The position numbers were made by a program, and so were the translations under genes. A stretch of DNA of 64,000 nt from Agromyces flavus. Its GTDB lineage: Bacteria > Actinomycetota > Actinomycetes > Actinomycetales > Microbacteriaceae. Below, in pieces: positions 44,683 to 53,752 of this stretch. The notes beneath the pieces were generated by a model. It was not told where the DNA came from, searched no databases, and was given only the letters and a program-made list of their open reading frames with translations. Location: assembly GCF_900104685.1 (NCBI RefSeq), contig NZ_LT629755.1, forward strand, positions 2,790,001-2,854,000, read 5' to 3'. The first letter of the stretch is position 1, and every line of letters begins with the position of its first letter.

Positions 44683-47358
44683 ATGTCCACGCACCTGCCC
44701 CCTACTTCGTCGGCCGACCCCGGCGCGCGCGTCGAGTCGCTGAGCACCCAGTACCCCGACGGCCTGATCGGCGTGCCGCGCGACGGACTGCGGCTGACCT
44801 GGCGCTCGAGCGCCGGGTCGCCCCAGGTCGGCTACCAGGTCCGGTGGTCGGGAGCCCGGTCGGGCACGGCCGAGCCGGTGGCGTCCGACGCGTCGATCGG
44901 CCTCGTCGCCCCGGGGCCCGCGCTCGAATCCGGCGAAGTGCGCCGCTACGCGGTCCGCATCGCGACCGCCGATGGCTGGTCCGATTGGAGCGCGGACCTC
45001 GTGGTCGAGGCCGCTGTCCACCCCGCCGATCTCGAGGCCCGCCCGATCGGCGGCTCCGAGCCGGTCGACGGCCCCGTCATGCTGCTGCGCGCGGATGTCC
45101 CGCTGCCGGCCGAGCCCGTCCGGGCACGCCTGCGCGCCACCTTCTGGGGCGTCGGCGAACTCCGGATCAACGGTCGGCGCGCCGTCGACGAGCACCTGAC
45201 GCCCGGATGGACCGCCTATCACGACCGCGTCGTGCTCGGCACGTGGGACGTGACCGACCTGCTGCATGCCGGGGAGAACGCGCTCGGCGTCCTGCTCGGC
45301 GACGGCTGGTACCGCGGCCGCCTGGGATGGGAGGACGGCATCGAGCAGTACGGCGCCGAGGCCGCGGCCCTGGTGCAGCTCGACGTCGAGTGCGCCGACG
45401 GATCGCACGTGCGCGTCGCGAGCTCGCCCGAGTGGACGACCTCGACGGGCGGCATCCGTTCGGCGGGGCTCTACGACGGCGTGGAGATCGATCTCCGCGC
45501 CGAGCCGGACGGGTGGGACTCGCCTGCGTTCGACGCCTCGTCGTGGACGCCCGCCCGCGAGATCGCCGTCGACACGAGCGTCGTCGAGCCGCGCATCGCC
45601 GGCGGTGTCCGCACGGTCGGCGAATGGTCGATCGAGCCGCAGCCGCGGGGTGACCACACCCTGCTCGACGCCCGCCAGAACATCGCCGGATGGCTCCGCC
45701 TCGTCGTGCGGGGCAGGGCCGGCGAGCGCGTCGAGGTGCGCCACGCAGAGGTGCTCGAGCCCGACGGCGCGATCCACACGAAGGCGCTGCGCACCGCGCG
45801 TGCGACCGACGGCTACGTGCTCGCGCACGACGGCGAGACGACCCTCGAGCCCACGTTCACCTTCCACGGGTTCCAGTACGCCGAGGTCACCGGCGCCGAG
45901 GTGGTGTCGGCGACCGCGGTCGCGATCTCCAGCGCGGACGTGCCGCGCTCGAGCTTCGCGTGCGCCGATGCCCGGCTCGAGCGGCTGCACTCCAACGTCG
46001 CCTGGTCGCAGCGCGACAACTTCGTCTCGCTGCCCACCGACTGCCCGCAGCGCGACGAACGTCTCGGCTGGACCGGCGACGCGCAGGCGTTCGCGCCGGC
46101 CGCCTCGACGCTCTTCGACGTCGAGGCCTTCTGGATGTCGTGGCTGCGCGACGTCGAGCTCGACCAGGACGCCGACGGCGCCGTCGCGGCCGTCGTGCCG
46201 AACATCCTCACGCAGGACACCGCGATGCCCAGCGGCTGGGTCCTCATGGGCCGGGCGGGCTGGGCGGATGCCGCGACCATCGTGCCCTGGGCCGTCTACG
46301 AGTCGTACGGCAGCACCGAGGTGCTCGAGCGCCAGCTCGACTCGATGCGGCGGTGGGTCGATCATCTCGAGCGCCGGGCCGGCGAGCGCGGACTGCTGCC
46401 GACCGAGTTCCAGTTCGGCGACTGGCTCGACCCCGACGCACCCGGCGAGAAGCCCTGGGAGGCGAAGGTCTCGGCCGACTTCGTCGCCAACGCGTTCTTC
46501 GCCCGCAGCGCCCGTCTGCTCGCCGACGCCGAGCGGCTGGTCGGCGACCCCGAGCGGGCCGCGCGAGCCGACGAGCTCGCCGAGCGGGTCGCGCGCGACA
46601 CGTGGGCCGCGTGGGGCGAGGCCGCCGTCGAGACCCAGACCGGTGCGGCGATCGCGCTCGAGTTCGGCATCGCGCCCGCCGCCGAACGCGACCGCATCGG
46701 CGAGGCGCTCGCGCGCAACGTGCGCGTCGAGCACGGCCGCATCGCGACCGGATTCCTCGGCACGCCGCTCGTGCTGTTCGCGCTCGTGCACAGCGGCCAT
46801 GTCGACGAGGCGTACCTCATGCTCCTGCGCCAGGCGCCGCCGTCGTGGCTCTACCAGGTCGAGATGGGCGCGACCACGGTCTGGGAGCGCTGGGACGCCA
46901 TCGCGCCCGACGGCGCCATCCACGCCGGCGACATGTCCGAGGGCAACGGGATGATCTCGTTCAACCACTACGCCTACGGCGCGGTCGTGGACTGGATCTA
47001 CCGGCACGTCGCGGGGATCGCGCCGACCGTGGAGCGGCCGGGGTACCGCCGCGTGGTGGTCGCGCCGCGACCGACGGCGAGCATCCCGTGGGCTCGCGCG
47101 AGCGTCGAGTCGCGGCTCGGAACGGTCGCGATCGACTGGCGGCTCACCGGCTCCGGTGACCTCGAGATCGACCTCCGCGTCCCCCACGGCGCAGACGCCA
47201 TGCTCGACCTCCCCGTCACCCCGGACTCGACCGTGACCGTCGACGGCGAAGCGTGGGATTCGGGCCCCGCCACCGGCGGAACACTCGCGGCGGGGGCGCA
47301 CCGGATCCTCGTGACTGCGGCCCGTGTGGCCGATCCGGCGGCGCTGCTGGTGGCGTAG
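44683..47358 (+). CDS. Alpha-L-rhamnosidase (GH78)
   Basis: The 891-residue enzyme matches the multidomain bacterial GH78 layout. There is a fibronectin-like N-domain (about 10-110), a carbohydrate-binding domain (RATFWGVGELRINGRRAVDEHLTPGWTAYHDRV, LGDGWYRGRLGW), then the barrel with LPTDCPQRDERLGWTGDAQAF, the family signature with the catalytic acid region, and later TTVWERWDAI and NHYAYGAVVDWIYRHVAGI. No signal peptide is present, so it releases L-rhamnose inside the cell from imported oligosaccharides or glycosides. GGAAGGA precedes the ATG. Confidence 0.94.
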   Translation: MSTHLPPTSSADPGARVESLSTQYPDGLIGVPRDGLRLTWRSSAGSPQVGYQVRWSGARSGTAEPVASDASIGLVAPGPALESGEVRRYAVRIATADGWSDWSADLVVEAAVHPADLEARPIGGSEPVDGPVMLLRADVPLPAEPVRARLRATFWGVGELRINGRRAVDEHLTPGWTAYHDRVVLGTWDVTDLLHAGENALGVLLGDGWYRGRLGWEDGIEQYGAEAAALVQLDVECADGSHVRVASSPEWTTSTGGIRSAGLYDGVEIDLRAEPDGWDSPAFDASSWTPAREIAVDTSVVEPRIAGGVRTVGEWSIEPQPRGDHTLLDARQNIAGWLRLVVRGRAGERVEVRHAEVLEPDGAIHTKALRTARATDGYVLAHDGETTLEPTFTFHGFQYAEVTGAEVVSATAVAISSADVPRSSFACADARLERLHSNVAWSQRDNFVSLPTDCPQRDERLGWTGDAQAFAPAASTLFDVEAFWMSWLRDVELDQDADGAVAAVVPNILTQDTAMPSGWVLMGRAGWADAATIVPWAVYESYGSTEVLERQLDSMRRWVDHLERRAGERGLLPTEFQFGDWLDPDAPGEKPWEAKVSADFVANAFFARSARLLADAERLVGDPERAARADELAERVARDTWAAWGEAAVETQTGAAIALEFGIAPAAERDRIGEALARNVRVEHGRIATGFLGTPLVLFALVHSGHVDEAYLMLLRQAPPSWLYQVEMGATTVWERWDAIAPDGAIHAGDMSEGNGMISFNHYAYGAVVDWIYRHVAGIAPTVERPGYRRVVVAPRPTASIPWARASVESRLGTVAIDWRLTGSGDLEIDLRVPHGADAMLDLPVTPDSTVTVDGEAWDSGPATGGTLAAGAHRILVTAARVADPAALLVA

Positions 47359-47422
47359 ACACCCGAAACCGGGTTCCGTACTTGCGGGGACGTTCCCGGT
47401 TGTCTACGCTTGAAACGATTCA
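47355..47422 (+). promoter_or_regulatory. rhaM promoter with LacI box and hairpin
   Basis: TTGCGG (47382-47387) and TACGCT (47405-47410) are separated by 17 nt. TTGAAACGATTCA (47410-47422) covers the predicted start of transcription and shares its first 11 bases with the box at 43479. GTAGACA (47355-47361) and TGTCTAC (47401-47407) also form an inverted repeat extended by ACCGGG/CCCGGT. The catabolic genes can thus be controlled separately from the rhamnosidase gene. Confidence 0.7.
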
Positions 47423-47443
47423 TAACGAACGGAGAGCTCGACG

Positions 47444-47845
47444 ATGAGCACAGGCACCACGCAGCGGATCTGCTTCCAGCTGCAGGTCGACCCCGCTCGG
47501 CTCGACGAGTACCGCCAACGCCACGCCGCGGTCTGGCCCGACATGCTGCGCGCCATCGAGGCGTCCGGGCGACGCAACTACTCGCTCTTCCTCCGCGAGG
47601 ACGGCCTGCTCATCGGCTACTACGAGGTCGATGACGACGCGGCCGCGCAAGCGGCGCTCGCGAACGACCCGCGCACCGCCCCGTGGGAAGCCGAGATGGC
47701 CCCCTTCTTCGTCGCCCTCAGCGGCGACCGCCCCGACCAGGGCGCCCCGCACCTGCCCGAGGTGTTCCACCTCGAAGACCAGCTCGCCGCGCTCGATGCG
47801 GACGCGGCATCCGTCACCACCACCACAGAAAGCAGCGACTCGTGA
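47444..47845 (+). CDS. rhaM: L-rhamnose mutarotase
   Basis: RhaM interconverts alpha and beta anomers of L-rhamnose. The 133-residue protein has the family core: RICFQLQVDPARLDEYRQRHAAVWPDML and RRNYSLFLREDGLLIGYYEVDD, with the His, Tyr and Trp residues typical of the ferredoxin-like active site, then a low-complexity Ala/Thr/Ser tail that is longer than the usual 105 or so residues. Its stop overlaps the rhaI start (GTGA). ACGGAG precedes the ATG. Confidence 0.93.
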   Translation: MSTGTTQRICFQLQVDPARLDEYRQRHAAVWPDMLRAIEASGRRNYSLFLREDGLLIGYYEVDDDAAAQAALANDPRTAPWEAEMAPFFVALSGDRPDQGAPHLPEVFHLEDQLAALDADAASVTTTTESSDS

Positions 47846-49008
47846 GCACCATTCCGCAGACCGTCCTCGACCAGCTCGAGCTGCAGTCCATCGAACTGCC
47901 GAGCTGGGCCTTCGGCAACTCGGGCACCCGGTTCAAGGTCTTCGCGACCCCGGGCACGCCACGCGACCCGTACGAGAAGATCGCGGATGCCGCCCAGGTG
48001 CACCGCTACACCGCGCTCGCGCCGACTGTGGCGCTGCACATCCCGTGGGACAAGGTCGACTCGTACGACGACCTGCGGAAGCACGCCGAGGACCTCGGCG
48101 TCGCGCTCGGCACCATCAACTCCAACACGTTCCAGGACGACGACTACAAGTTCGGCGCCCTGACGCACGAGGATGCCGCGGTGCGCCGCAAGGCCATCGA
48201 CCACCACTTCGAGTGCATCGACATCATGCACGCGACCGGCAGCCGCGACCTGAAGATCTGGCTCGCCGAGGGCTCGAACTACCCCGGGCAGGCCGACCTG
48301 CGCGGCCGGCAGGACCGCCTGCACGAATCGCTGCAGGAGATCTACGCGCGCCTCGGCGACGACCAGCGGCTCGTGCTCGAGTACAAGTTCTTCGAGCCGG
48401 CGTTCTACCACACCGACGTCCCCGACTGGGGCACGAGCTACGCACAGGTCGCCGCGCTCGGCGACAAGGCCATGGTCTGCCTCGACACGGGCCACCACGC
48501 GCCCGGCACGAACATCGAGTTCATCGTCATGCAGCTGCTGCGCCTCGGCAAGCTCGGCTCGTTCGACTTCAACTCGCGGTTCTACGCCGACGACGACCTC
48601 ATCGTGGGCGCGGCCGACCCGTTCCAGCTGTTCCGCATCATCTTCGAGGTGATCCGCGGCGGCGGCTTCAACCACCCCGACGTCGCGTTCATGCTCGACC
48701 AGTGCCACAACGTCGAGGACAAGGTCCCCGGCCAGATCCGCTCGGTGCTCAACGTGCAGGAGATGACGGCGCGCGCACTGCTCGTCGACACCGAGGCGCT
48801 GCGCACCGCGCAGGTGTCGGGCGACGTGCTCGAGGCGAACCGCATCTTCATGGACGCGTTCTACACCGACGTGCGTCCGGCCCTCGCCGAGTGGCGCGAG
48901 TCGCGCGGCCTGCCCGCCGACCCGATGGCGGCCTTCGCGGCATCCGGCTACCTGCAGGAGATCGCCGCCGACCGCGTCGGCGGCGTGCAGGCCGGGTGGG
49001 GCGCCTGA
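47842..49008 (+). CDS. rhaI: L-rhamnose isomerase (RhaI type)
   Basis: RhaI converts L-rhamnose to L-rhamnulose with Mn2+. The 388-residue protein is of the Pseudomonas stutzeri/actinobacterial type, unlike E. coli RhaA. Features are the TIM-barrel metal-site segments KIWLAEGSNYPGQ, VLEYKFFEPAFYHTD, VCLDTGHHAPGTN, GSFDFNSRFYADDD and MLDQCHNVEDK. GTG at 47842 overlaps the rhaM stop. The next gene follows after 122 bp. Confidence 0.94.
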   Translation: MSTIPQTVLDQLELQSIELPSWAFGNSGTRFKVFATPGTPRDPYEKIADAAQVHRYTALAPTVALHIPWDKVDSYDDLRKHAEDLGVALGTINSNTFQDDDYKFGALTHEDAAVRRKAIDHHFECIDIMHATGSRDLKIWLAEGSNYPGQADLRGRQDRLHESLQEIYARLGDDQRLVLEYKFFEPAFYHTDVPDWGTSYAQVAALGDKAMVCLDTGHHAPGTNIEFIVMQLLRLGKLGSFDFNSRFYADDDLIVGAADPFQLFRIIFEVIRGGGFNHPDVAFMLDQCHNVEDKVPGQIRSVLNVQEMTARALLVDTEALRTAQVSGDVLEANRIFMDAFYTDVRPALAEWRESRGLPADPMAAFAASGYLQEIAADRVGGVQAGWGA

Positions 49009-49130
49009 CGGAACCATTCCCTTCCCGCCCCCACCCCGCCCCCGAGACGTCGGGGATGGCCAGTGCCATTCGCCATCCGTGACTTCTCGATTTCGAGAAC
49101 CAACGAGACGAGACCGAGAGAGGCAGACGG

Positions 49131-50078
49131 ATGACGCAGCAGACGCCGTACGCGGCCGCCTACGGGCTCGTGCGGGTGTACCCGGCGGATGACGCGGCGC
49201 CCCGCCCGACGCCGGGGCTCGTCTGGGCGCACGGCGGCGGATTCGCCGCGGGCGACCTCGACATGCCCGAGGCCGACTGGGTCGCACGCGCGTTCGCCGC
49301 TCGCGGCGTCACGGTCGTCTCCATCGACTACCGGCTCGTCGGCGACGGATCCGGACGCTACCCTGCCGGCTCGGACGACGTGCTCGCAGCCTGGCGCTGG
49401 ACGCTGGCGAACGTCGACGAGCTCGGTGTCGACCCGTCGCGCCTGATCGCCGGAGGTGCGAGCGCCGGCGCGAACCTCGTGACGGGCGCCGTGCTGCGGC
49501 TGCTCGGACATCCCACGCATTCCGACTCCGCCGGCGGGGCGCTTGCGCCCGGCGCGACACCCGAGGCCGCGCGGGAGACGCGCGCCCCGTCGGCGGCCTC
49601 CACGCCCCCGCCCGCGGGCGTGTTCCTCGCGTACCCGACCCTGCTCGCGGTGCAGACGGCACCGGATGCCGCGTTGCGGGCGGTGCTCGACGCGAACCCG
49701 GTCGCCGATCGCTTCGGGCCCGCGGCCGTGCGCGCCATGTACGAGAACTACCTCGGCGGACCCGTCGAGGACGCACCGCTGGTCGCCGTGCCCGGGAACG
49801 GGAGTGCGGATGACGTCGCGGGCTTCCCGCCCGTGCTCATGGTGAACGGCGAGGCCGACGAGCTCCGCGTTTCCGGCGAGGTCTTCGCAACGACGCTCGC
49901 TGCAGCATCCGTGCCCGTCGAGGTCGTCACCGAACCCGGCACCGAGCACGGGCACCTCAACCGCCCTGACGAGCCCGCGGCATCCGTCACCGTCGATCGC
50001 GTCGCGCGCTGGCTCGACGCGCTCGGCCCCGCGACCACCCCGACCACCCTCCGCACCACCGAAGGAATCACCCCATGA
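49131..50078 (+). CDS. Alpha/beta hydrolase (HSL-type esterase) in rhamnose operon
   Basis: The 315-residue esterase has the hormone-sensitive-lipase oxyanion motif AHGGGFAAG, nucleophile elbow GGASAGANL, an acid in MVNGEADELRVSG and the catalytic His in GTEHGHLN. A low-complexity insertion of about 35 residues (HPTHSDSAGGALAPGATPE...) sits between the nucleophile and the next strand. Its stop overlaps the ATG of the aldolase gene (ATGA at 50075), so it belongs to the catabolic operon. It may remove acetyl or other acyl groups from imported rhamnosides, but this is inferred only from context. Confidence 0.85.
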   Translation: MTQQTPYAAAYGLVRVYPADDAAPRPTPGLVWAHGGGFAAGDLDMPEADWVARAFAARGVTVVSIDYRLVGDGSGRYPAGSDDVLAAWRWTLANVDELGVDPSRLIAGGASAGANLVTGAVLRLLGHPTHSDSAGGALAPGATPEAARETRAPSAASTPPPAGVFLAYPTLLAVQTAPDAALRAVLDANPVADRFGPAAVRAMYENYLGGPVEDAPLVAVPGNGSADDVAGFPPVLMVNGEADELRVSGEVFATTLAAASVPVEVVTEPGTEHGHLNRPDEPAASVTVDRVARWLDALGPATTPTTLRTTEGITP

Positions 50079-52111
50079 CGAACCAGGCAGCTGCCGACCT
50101 CATCGCGCGGTCGAACCGCCTCGGCGCCGATCCGAAGAACACGAACTACGCCGGCGGCAACACGTCGGCCAAGGGCACGGACACCGACCCGGTCACGGGC
50201 GAGCCCGTCGAGCTGCTGTGGGTCAAGGGCTCGGGCGGCGACCTCGGCACCCTCACGGAGTCGGGCCTGGCGGTGCTGCGCCTGGACCGCATGCGCGCGC
50301 TGGTCGATGTGTACCCGGGCGTCGACCGCGAGGACGAGATGGTCGCCGCGTTCGACTACTGCCTGCACGGCAAGGGCGGCGCGGCCCCCTCGATCGACAC
50401 CGCCATGCACGGTCTGGTCGACGCCGCGCACGTCGACCACCTGCATCCCGACTCGGGCATCGCCATCGCGACCGCGGCCGACGGCGAGCAGCTCACCGCG
50501 CAGATCTTCGGCGACAGGGTCGTCTGGGTGCCATGGCGGCGCCCGGGGTTCCAGCTCGGCCTCGACATCGCCGAGATCAAGGCGAAGCACCCGCAGGCGA
50601 TCGGCTGCATCCTCGGCGGGCACGGCATCACCGCGTGGGGCGACACCTCCGAGGAGGCCGAGGCGAATTCGCTCTGGATCATCGACACCGCCGCGGCCTA
50701 TATCGCCGAGCACGGGAAGGCCGACCCGTTCGGCGGCGTCCGCGCCGGCTTCGAGGCCCTGCCCGAGGCCGAGCGCCGGGCCCGCGCCGCCGCGCTGGCC
50801 CCCACCATCCGCGGTCTCGCGTCGACCGACAAGCCGATGGTCGGCCACTACACCGATGCCGACGTGGTGCTCGAGTTCCTGGCCTCCGAGAAGGCGCCGA
50901 CCCTCGCCGAGCTGGGCACGAGCTGCCCCGACCACTTCCTGCGCACCAAGGTCAAGCCGATGCTCCTCGACCTGCCGGCGACGGCGACCGTCGAGGAACA
51001 GCTCGCGCGACTGCACGAGCTGCACGAGGCGTACCGCGCCGACTACCAGGCGTACTACGACGCGCACGCGACGGCCGACTCCCCCGCGATCCGCGGCGCC
51101 GACCCGCTCATCGTGCTCGTCCCGGGCGTCGGCATGTTCAGCTACGGCGCGAACAAGCAGACGGCGCGCGTGGCGGGCGAGTTCTACGTCAACGCGATCA
51201 ACGTGATGCGCGGCGCCGAGGCGCTCTCGACGTACACCCCGATCTCCGACGCCGAGAAGTTCCGCATCGAGTACTGGGCGCTCGAAGAGGCCAAGCTCCA
51301 GCGAATGCCCAAGCCCAAGACGCACCAGGGCCGCATCGCGTTCGTGACCGGCGCGGCATCCGGCATCGGCAAGGCCATCGCGACCCGGCTCGCGGCCGAG
51401 GGGGCCTGCGTCGTCGTCGCCGACCTCGACCTCGAGAAGGCGCAGGCCGCCGCGGCCGAGCTGGGCGGGACGGATGTCGCGATCGGCGTCGCCGCGAACG
51501 TCGCCGACGCCGACGGGGTGCAGGCCGCGATCGATGCGACCGTGCTCGCGTTCGGCGGCATCGACCTCGTGGTGAACAACGCCGGCCTCTCGCTCTCGAA
51601 GCCGCTGCTCGAGACCACCGAGAAGGACTGGGACCTGCAGCACGACGTCATGGCGAAGGGATCCTTCCTCGTCGCGAAGGCGGCCGCGAAGGCGCTCATC
51701 GAGCAGAAGCTCGGCGGCGACATCGTCTACATCGCCTCGAAGAACTCGCTCTTCGCCGGCCCGAACAACATCGCCTACTCGGCCACGAAGGCCGACCAGG
51801 CGCACCAGGTGCGCCTGCTCGCGGTCGAGCTCGGCGAGCACGGCGTGCGCGTGAACGGCATCAACCCCGACGGCGTCGTGCGCGGCTCGGGCATCTTCTC
51901 GTCGGGCTGGGGCGCGAACCGCGCCGCGACCTACGGGGTGAAGGAGGAGGACCTCGGCCAGTTCTACGCGAACCGCACGATCCTCAAGCGCGAGGTCGTG
52001 CCCGAGAACGTCGCCGACGCGGTCTACGTGCTGACGGGCCCCGAGCTCAGCCGCACCACGGGCCTGCACATCCCGGTCGACTCCGGCGTCGCCGCCGCGT
52101 TCCTGCGATGA
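50075..52111 (+). CDS. Bifunctional L-rhamnulose-1-phosphate aldolase / L-lactaldehyde dehydrogenase (RhaEW/YuxG type)
   Basis: The 678-residue fusion joins a class II aldolase domain to a short-chain dehydrogenase. The aldolase half has zinc histidines and acid in DAAHVDHLHPDSG and LGGHGITAWGDTSEEAE. The SDR half begins near residue 425 (GRIAFVTGAASGIGKAIATRLA), with NNAG and the active-site YSATKADQ preceded by Ser in IASKNS. It cleaves rhamnulose 1-phosphate to DHAP and L-lactaldehyde and, as known for this family, oxidises the lactaldehyde to L-lactate. AAGGA precedes the ATG. Confidence 0.93.
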   Translation: MTNQAAADLIARSNRLGADPKNTNYAGGNTSAKGTDTDPVTGEPVELLWVKGSGGDLGTLTESGLAVLRLDRMRALVDVYPGVDREDEMVAAFDYCLHGKGGAAPSIDTAMHGLVDAAHVDHLHPDSGIAIATAADGEQLTAQIFGDRVVWVPWRRPGFQLGLDIAEIKAKHPQAIGCILGGHGITAWGDTSEEAEANSLWIIDTAAAYIAEHGKADPFGGVRAGFEALPEAERRARAAALAPTIRGLASTDKPMVGHYTDADVVLEFLASEKAPTLAELGTSCPDHFLRTKVKPMLLDLPATATVEEQLARLHELHEAYRADYQAYYDAHATADSPAIRGADPLIVLVPGVGMFSYGANKQTARVAGEFYVNAINVMRGAEALSTYTPISDAEKFRIEYWALEEAKLQRMPKPKTHQGRIAFVTGAASGIGKAIATRLAAEGACVVVADLDLEKAQAAAAELGGTDVAIGVAANVADADGVQAAIDATVLAFGGIDLVVNNAGLSLSKPLLETTEKDWDLQHDVMAKGSFLVAKAAAKALIEQKLGGDIVYIASKNSLFAGPNNIAYSATKADQAHQVRLLAVELGEHGVRVNGINPDGVVRGSGIFSSGWGANRAATYGVKEEDLGQFYANRTILKREVVPENVADAVYVLTGPELSRTTGLHIPVDSGVAAAFLR

Positions 52112-52131
52112 GCGGCGGCTGCCCGCGTCGA

Positions 52132-52281
52132 GTTGCCGGTTCCGCCGGGAGCGCGGCGCGCGTACCCGGCGGAAGTGGCACCTCGCGGGAGCGTGCGGCG
52201 CGAGCGCCCGAGCATGGCCCCGCCCGGGTTGCCGGTTCCGCCGGGATTGCGGCGCGCCGACCCGGCGGAAGCGGCACCTCG
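52132..52281. repeat. Tandemly duplicated 54-nt hairpin unit between aldolase and rhaB
   Basis: Units 52132-52185 and 52228-52281 agree at about 49 of 54 positions with a period of 96 nt. Each is an imperfect palindrome: TGCCGGTTCCGCCGGG pairs with CCCGGCGGAAGCGGCA (one mismatch in the second unit, two in the first). They fill most of the 187-nt gap between the aldolase gene and rhaB and could modulate expression of rhaB. Confidence 0.82.
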
Positions 52282-52298
52282 ACCGAGGCGGTGACCAG

Positions 52299-53741
52299 AT
52301 GAGCGCGAGCCACCGAGGCGGGGCGGTCGCCGCGGTCGACCTCGGCGCGACGAGCGGACGGGTCATCGTCGGTCACGTCGACCAGGCGGCCGGGCGGCTC
52401 GACCTCGACCACGTCGCCCGGTTCCCGAACGGGCCCGTGCGACTCGCCTCCGGCCTGCACTGGGACTTCACCGGCCTCTCCCGCGACCTCGCGCGCGGGC
52501 TCGCCGACGCGTTCCGGCGCGAGCCGGGCGTCCAGTCGATCGGCGTCGACTCGTGGGCCGTCGACTACGGGCTCCTGCGCGGCGACCGCCTCCTCGGCGA
52601 GCCGTTCCACTACCGCGACGCCCGCAACGACGCCGCCGTCGAGGCCGTCCACGCCCGGGTGCCGTTCGCCGAGCTCTACCGCCGCAACGGCTTGCAGTTC
52701 CTCCCGTTCAACACCGTGTACCAGCTGGCCGCCGAGCAGGCGAGCGGATGGCTCGACCTCGCCGACTCGCTGCTGCTGATCCCCGACCTCATCGGCTTCC
52801 AGCTCACGGGCGCCCGCGTCTCCGAACGCACGAACGCCTCGACGACAGGGCTCGTGGCGGTCGAGTCCGGCGAGTGGGACGACGACCTGGTCGAACGGCT
52901 CGGCTTCGCGCCATCCGTCTTCGCCCCGCTCGTGTCGCCGGGCGACTCGCTCGGCGGCCTCCGCACAGACGTCGCCGACGATCTCGGCGCGCCCGCCGGC
53001 ATCGAGGTCGTCGCGGTCGGCTCGCACGACACCGCGTCGGCCGTCGTCGCCGTGCCCATGCAGGCCGAGTCGGCCGCGTACATCTCGTGCGGCACGTGGG
53101 GGCTCGTCGGAGTCGAACTCGAGCACCCGGTGACGACGGATGCCGCGCGCGAGGCGAACTTCACGAACGAGGGCGGCGTCGACGGGCGCATCCGGTTCCT
53201 GCACAATGTCATGGGCCTGTGGCTGCTGTCGGAGTCGGTGCGCTGGTGGGAGCGGGACGGGGACGCCGTCGACCTGCCCGCGCTGCTCGCGGCCGCGTCA
53301 TCCGTCACGAGCGACGTCGCGGTGTTCGACGCGAACGACCCGCGCTTCCTCGCACCGGGCGACCTGCCCGCCCGCATCGCCGAGTGGTGCCGCGAGCAGG
53401 ACGTGCCGGGGCCGCAGACGCGCGCCGAGTTCGCCCGGTCGATCGTCGAGAGTCTCGCCGAGGCGTTCGCCGACGCGGTGCGCACGGCGTCGGTGCTCTC
53501 AGGCGTGGACGTCGCGACGATCCATGTCGTCGGCGGCGGTGCCCTCAACGAGCTGCTGTGCCGGCGAACGGCCGACCGCTCGGGGCTCCCGGTGCTCGCC
53601 GGACCCGTCGAGGCGACCGCGATCGGCAACGTGCTCGTGCAGGCCCGCGCGCAGGGCTTCGCCGAGGGCGACCTCGAGTCGCTGCGCGCGCTGGTGGCGC
53701 GGGCGTTCACCCCCGTCCGGTACGAGCCGTCGGGGCGCTAG
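52299..53741 (+). CDS. rhaB: L-rhamnulokinase
   Basis: RhaB phosphorylates L-rhamnulose to its 1-phosphate with ATP. The 480-residue protein is of the FGGY/RhaB kinase fold: AAVDLGATSGRVIVG (phosphate 1 loop), GVDSWAVDYGLL, RRNGLQFLPFNTVYQL, VGSHDTASAVVAVP (phosphate 2), YISCGTWGLVGVEL and VVGGGALNELLCRRTADRSGLPVLAGPVEATAIGNVLVQA at the C-terminus. It is the last gene of the rightward operon, separated from the aldolase by tandem hairpins. The order of reactions (isomerase, kinase, aldolase) is complete in this operon. Confidence 0.95.
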   Translation: MSASHRGGAVAAVDLGATSGRVIVGHVDQAAGRLDLDHVARFPNGPVRLASGLHWDFTGLSRDLARGLADAFRREPGVQSIGVDSWAVDYGLLRGDRLLGEPFHYRDARNDAAVEAVHARVPFAELYRRNGLQFLPFNTVYQLAAEQASGWLDLADSLLLIPDLIGFQLTGARVSERTNASTTGLVAVESGEWDDDLVERLGFAPSVFAPLVSPGDSLGGLRTDVADDLGAPAGIEVVAVGSHDTASAVVAVPMQAESAAYISCGTWGLVGVELEHPVTTDAAREANFTNEGGVDGRIRFLHNVMGLWLLSESVRWWERDGDAVDLPALLAAASSVTSDVAVFDANDPRFLAPGDLPARIAEWCREQDVPGPQTRAEFARSIVESLAEAFADAVRTASVLSGVDVATIHVVGGGALNELLCRRTADRSGLPVLAGPVEATAIGNVLVQARAQGFAEGDLESLRALVARAFTPVRYEPSGR

Positions 53742-53752
53742 GCGTACCCGGC

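Noticed and set aside
44632..47301. 889-codon minus-strand open frame antisense to the GH78 gene
   Set aside because: Repetitive Arg/Asp/Gly/Val sequence without motifs; the plus strand encodes a textbook rhamnosidase in the same interval.
49084..49099. TTCTCGA-TT-TCGAGAA inverted repeat before the esterase gene
   Set aside because: Only 7-bp arms in a short gap, not seen elsewhere in the window and not linked to any regulator; too weak to call an operator.
49748..52366. 872-codon minus-strand open frame antisense to the esterase and aldolase genes
   Set aside because: Low-complexity shadow translation; plus-strand frames show catalytic motifs, overlaps and ribosome sites.
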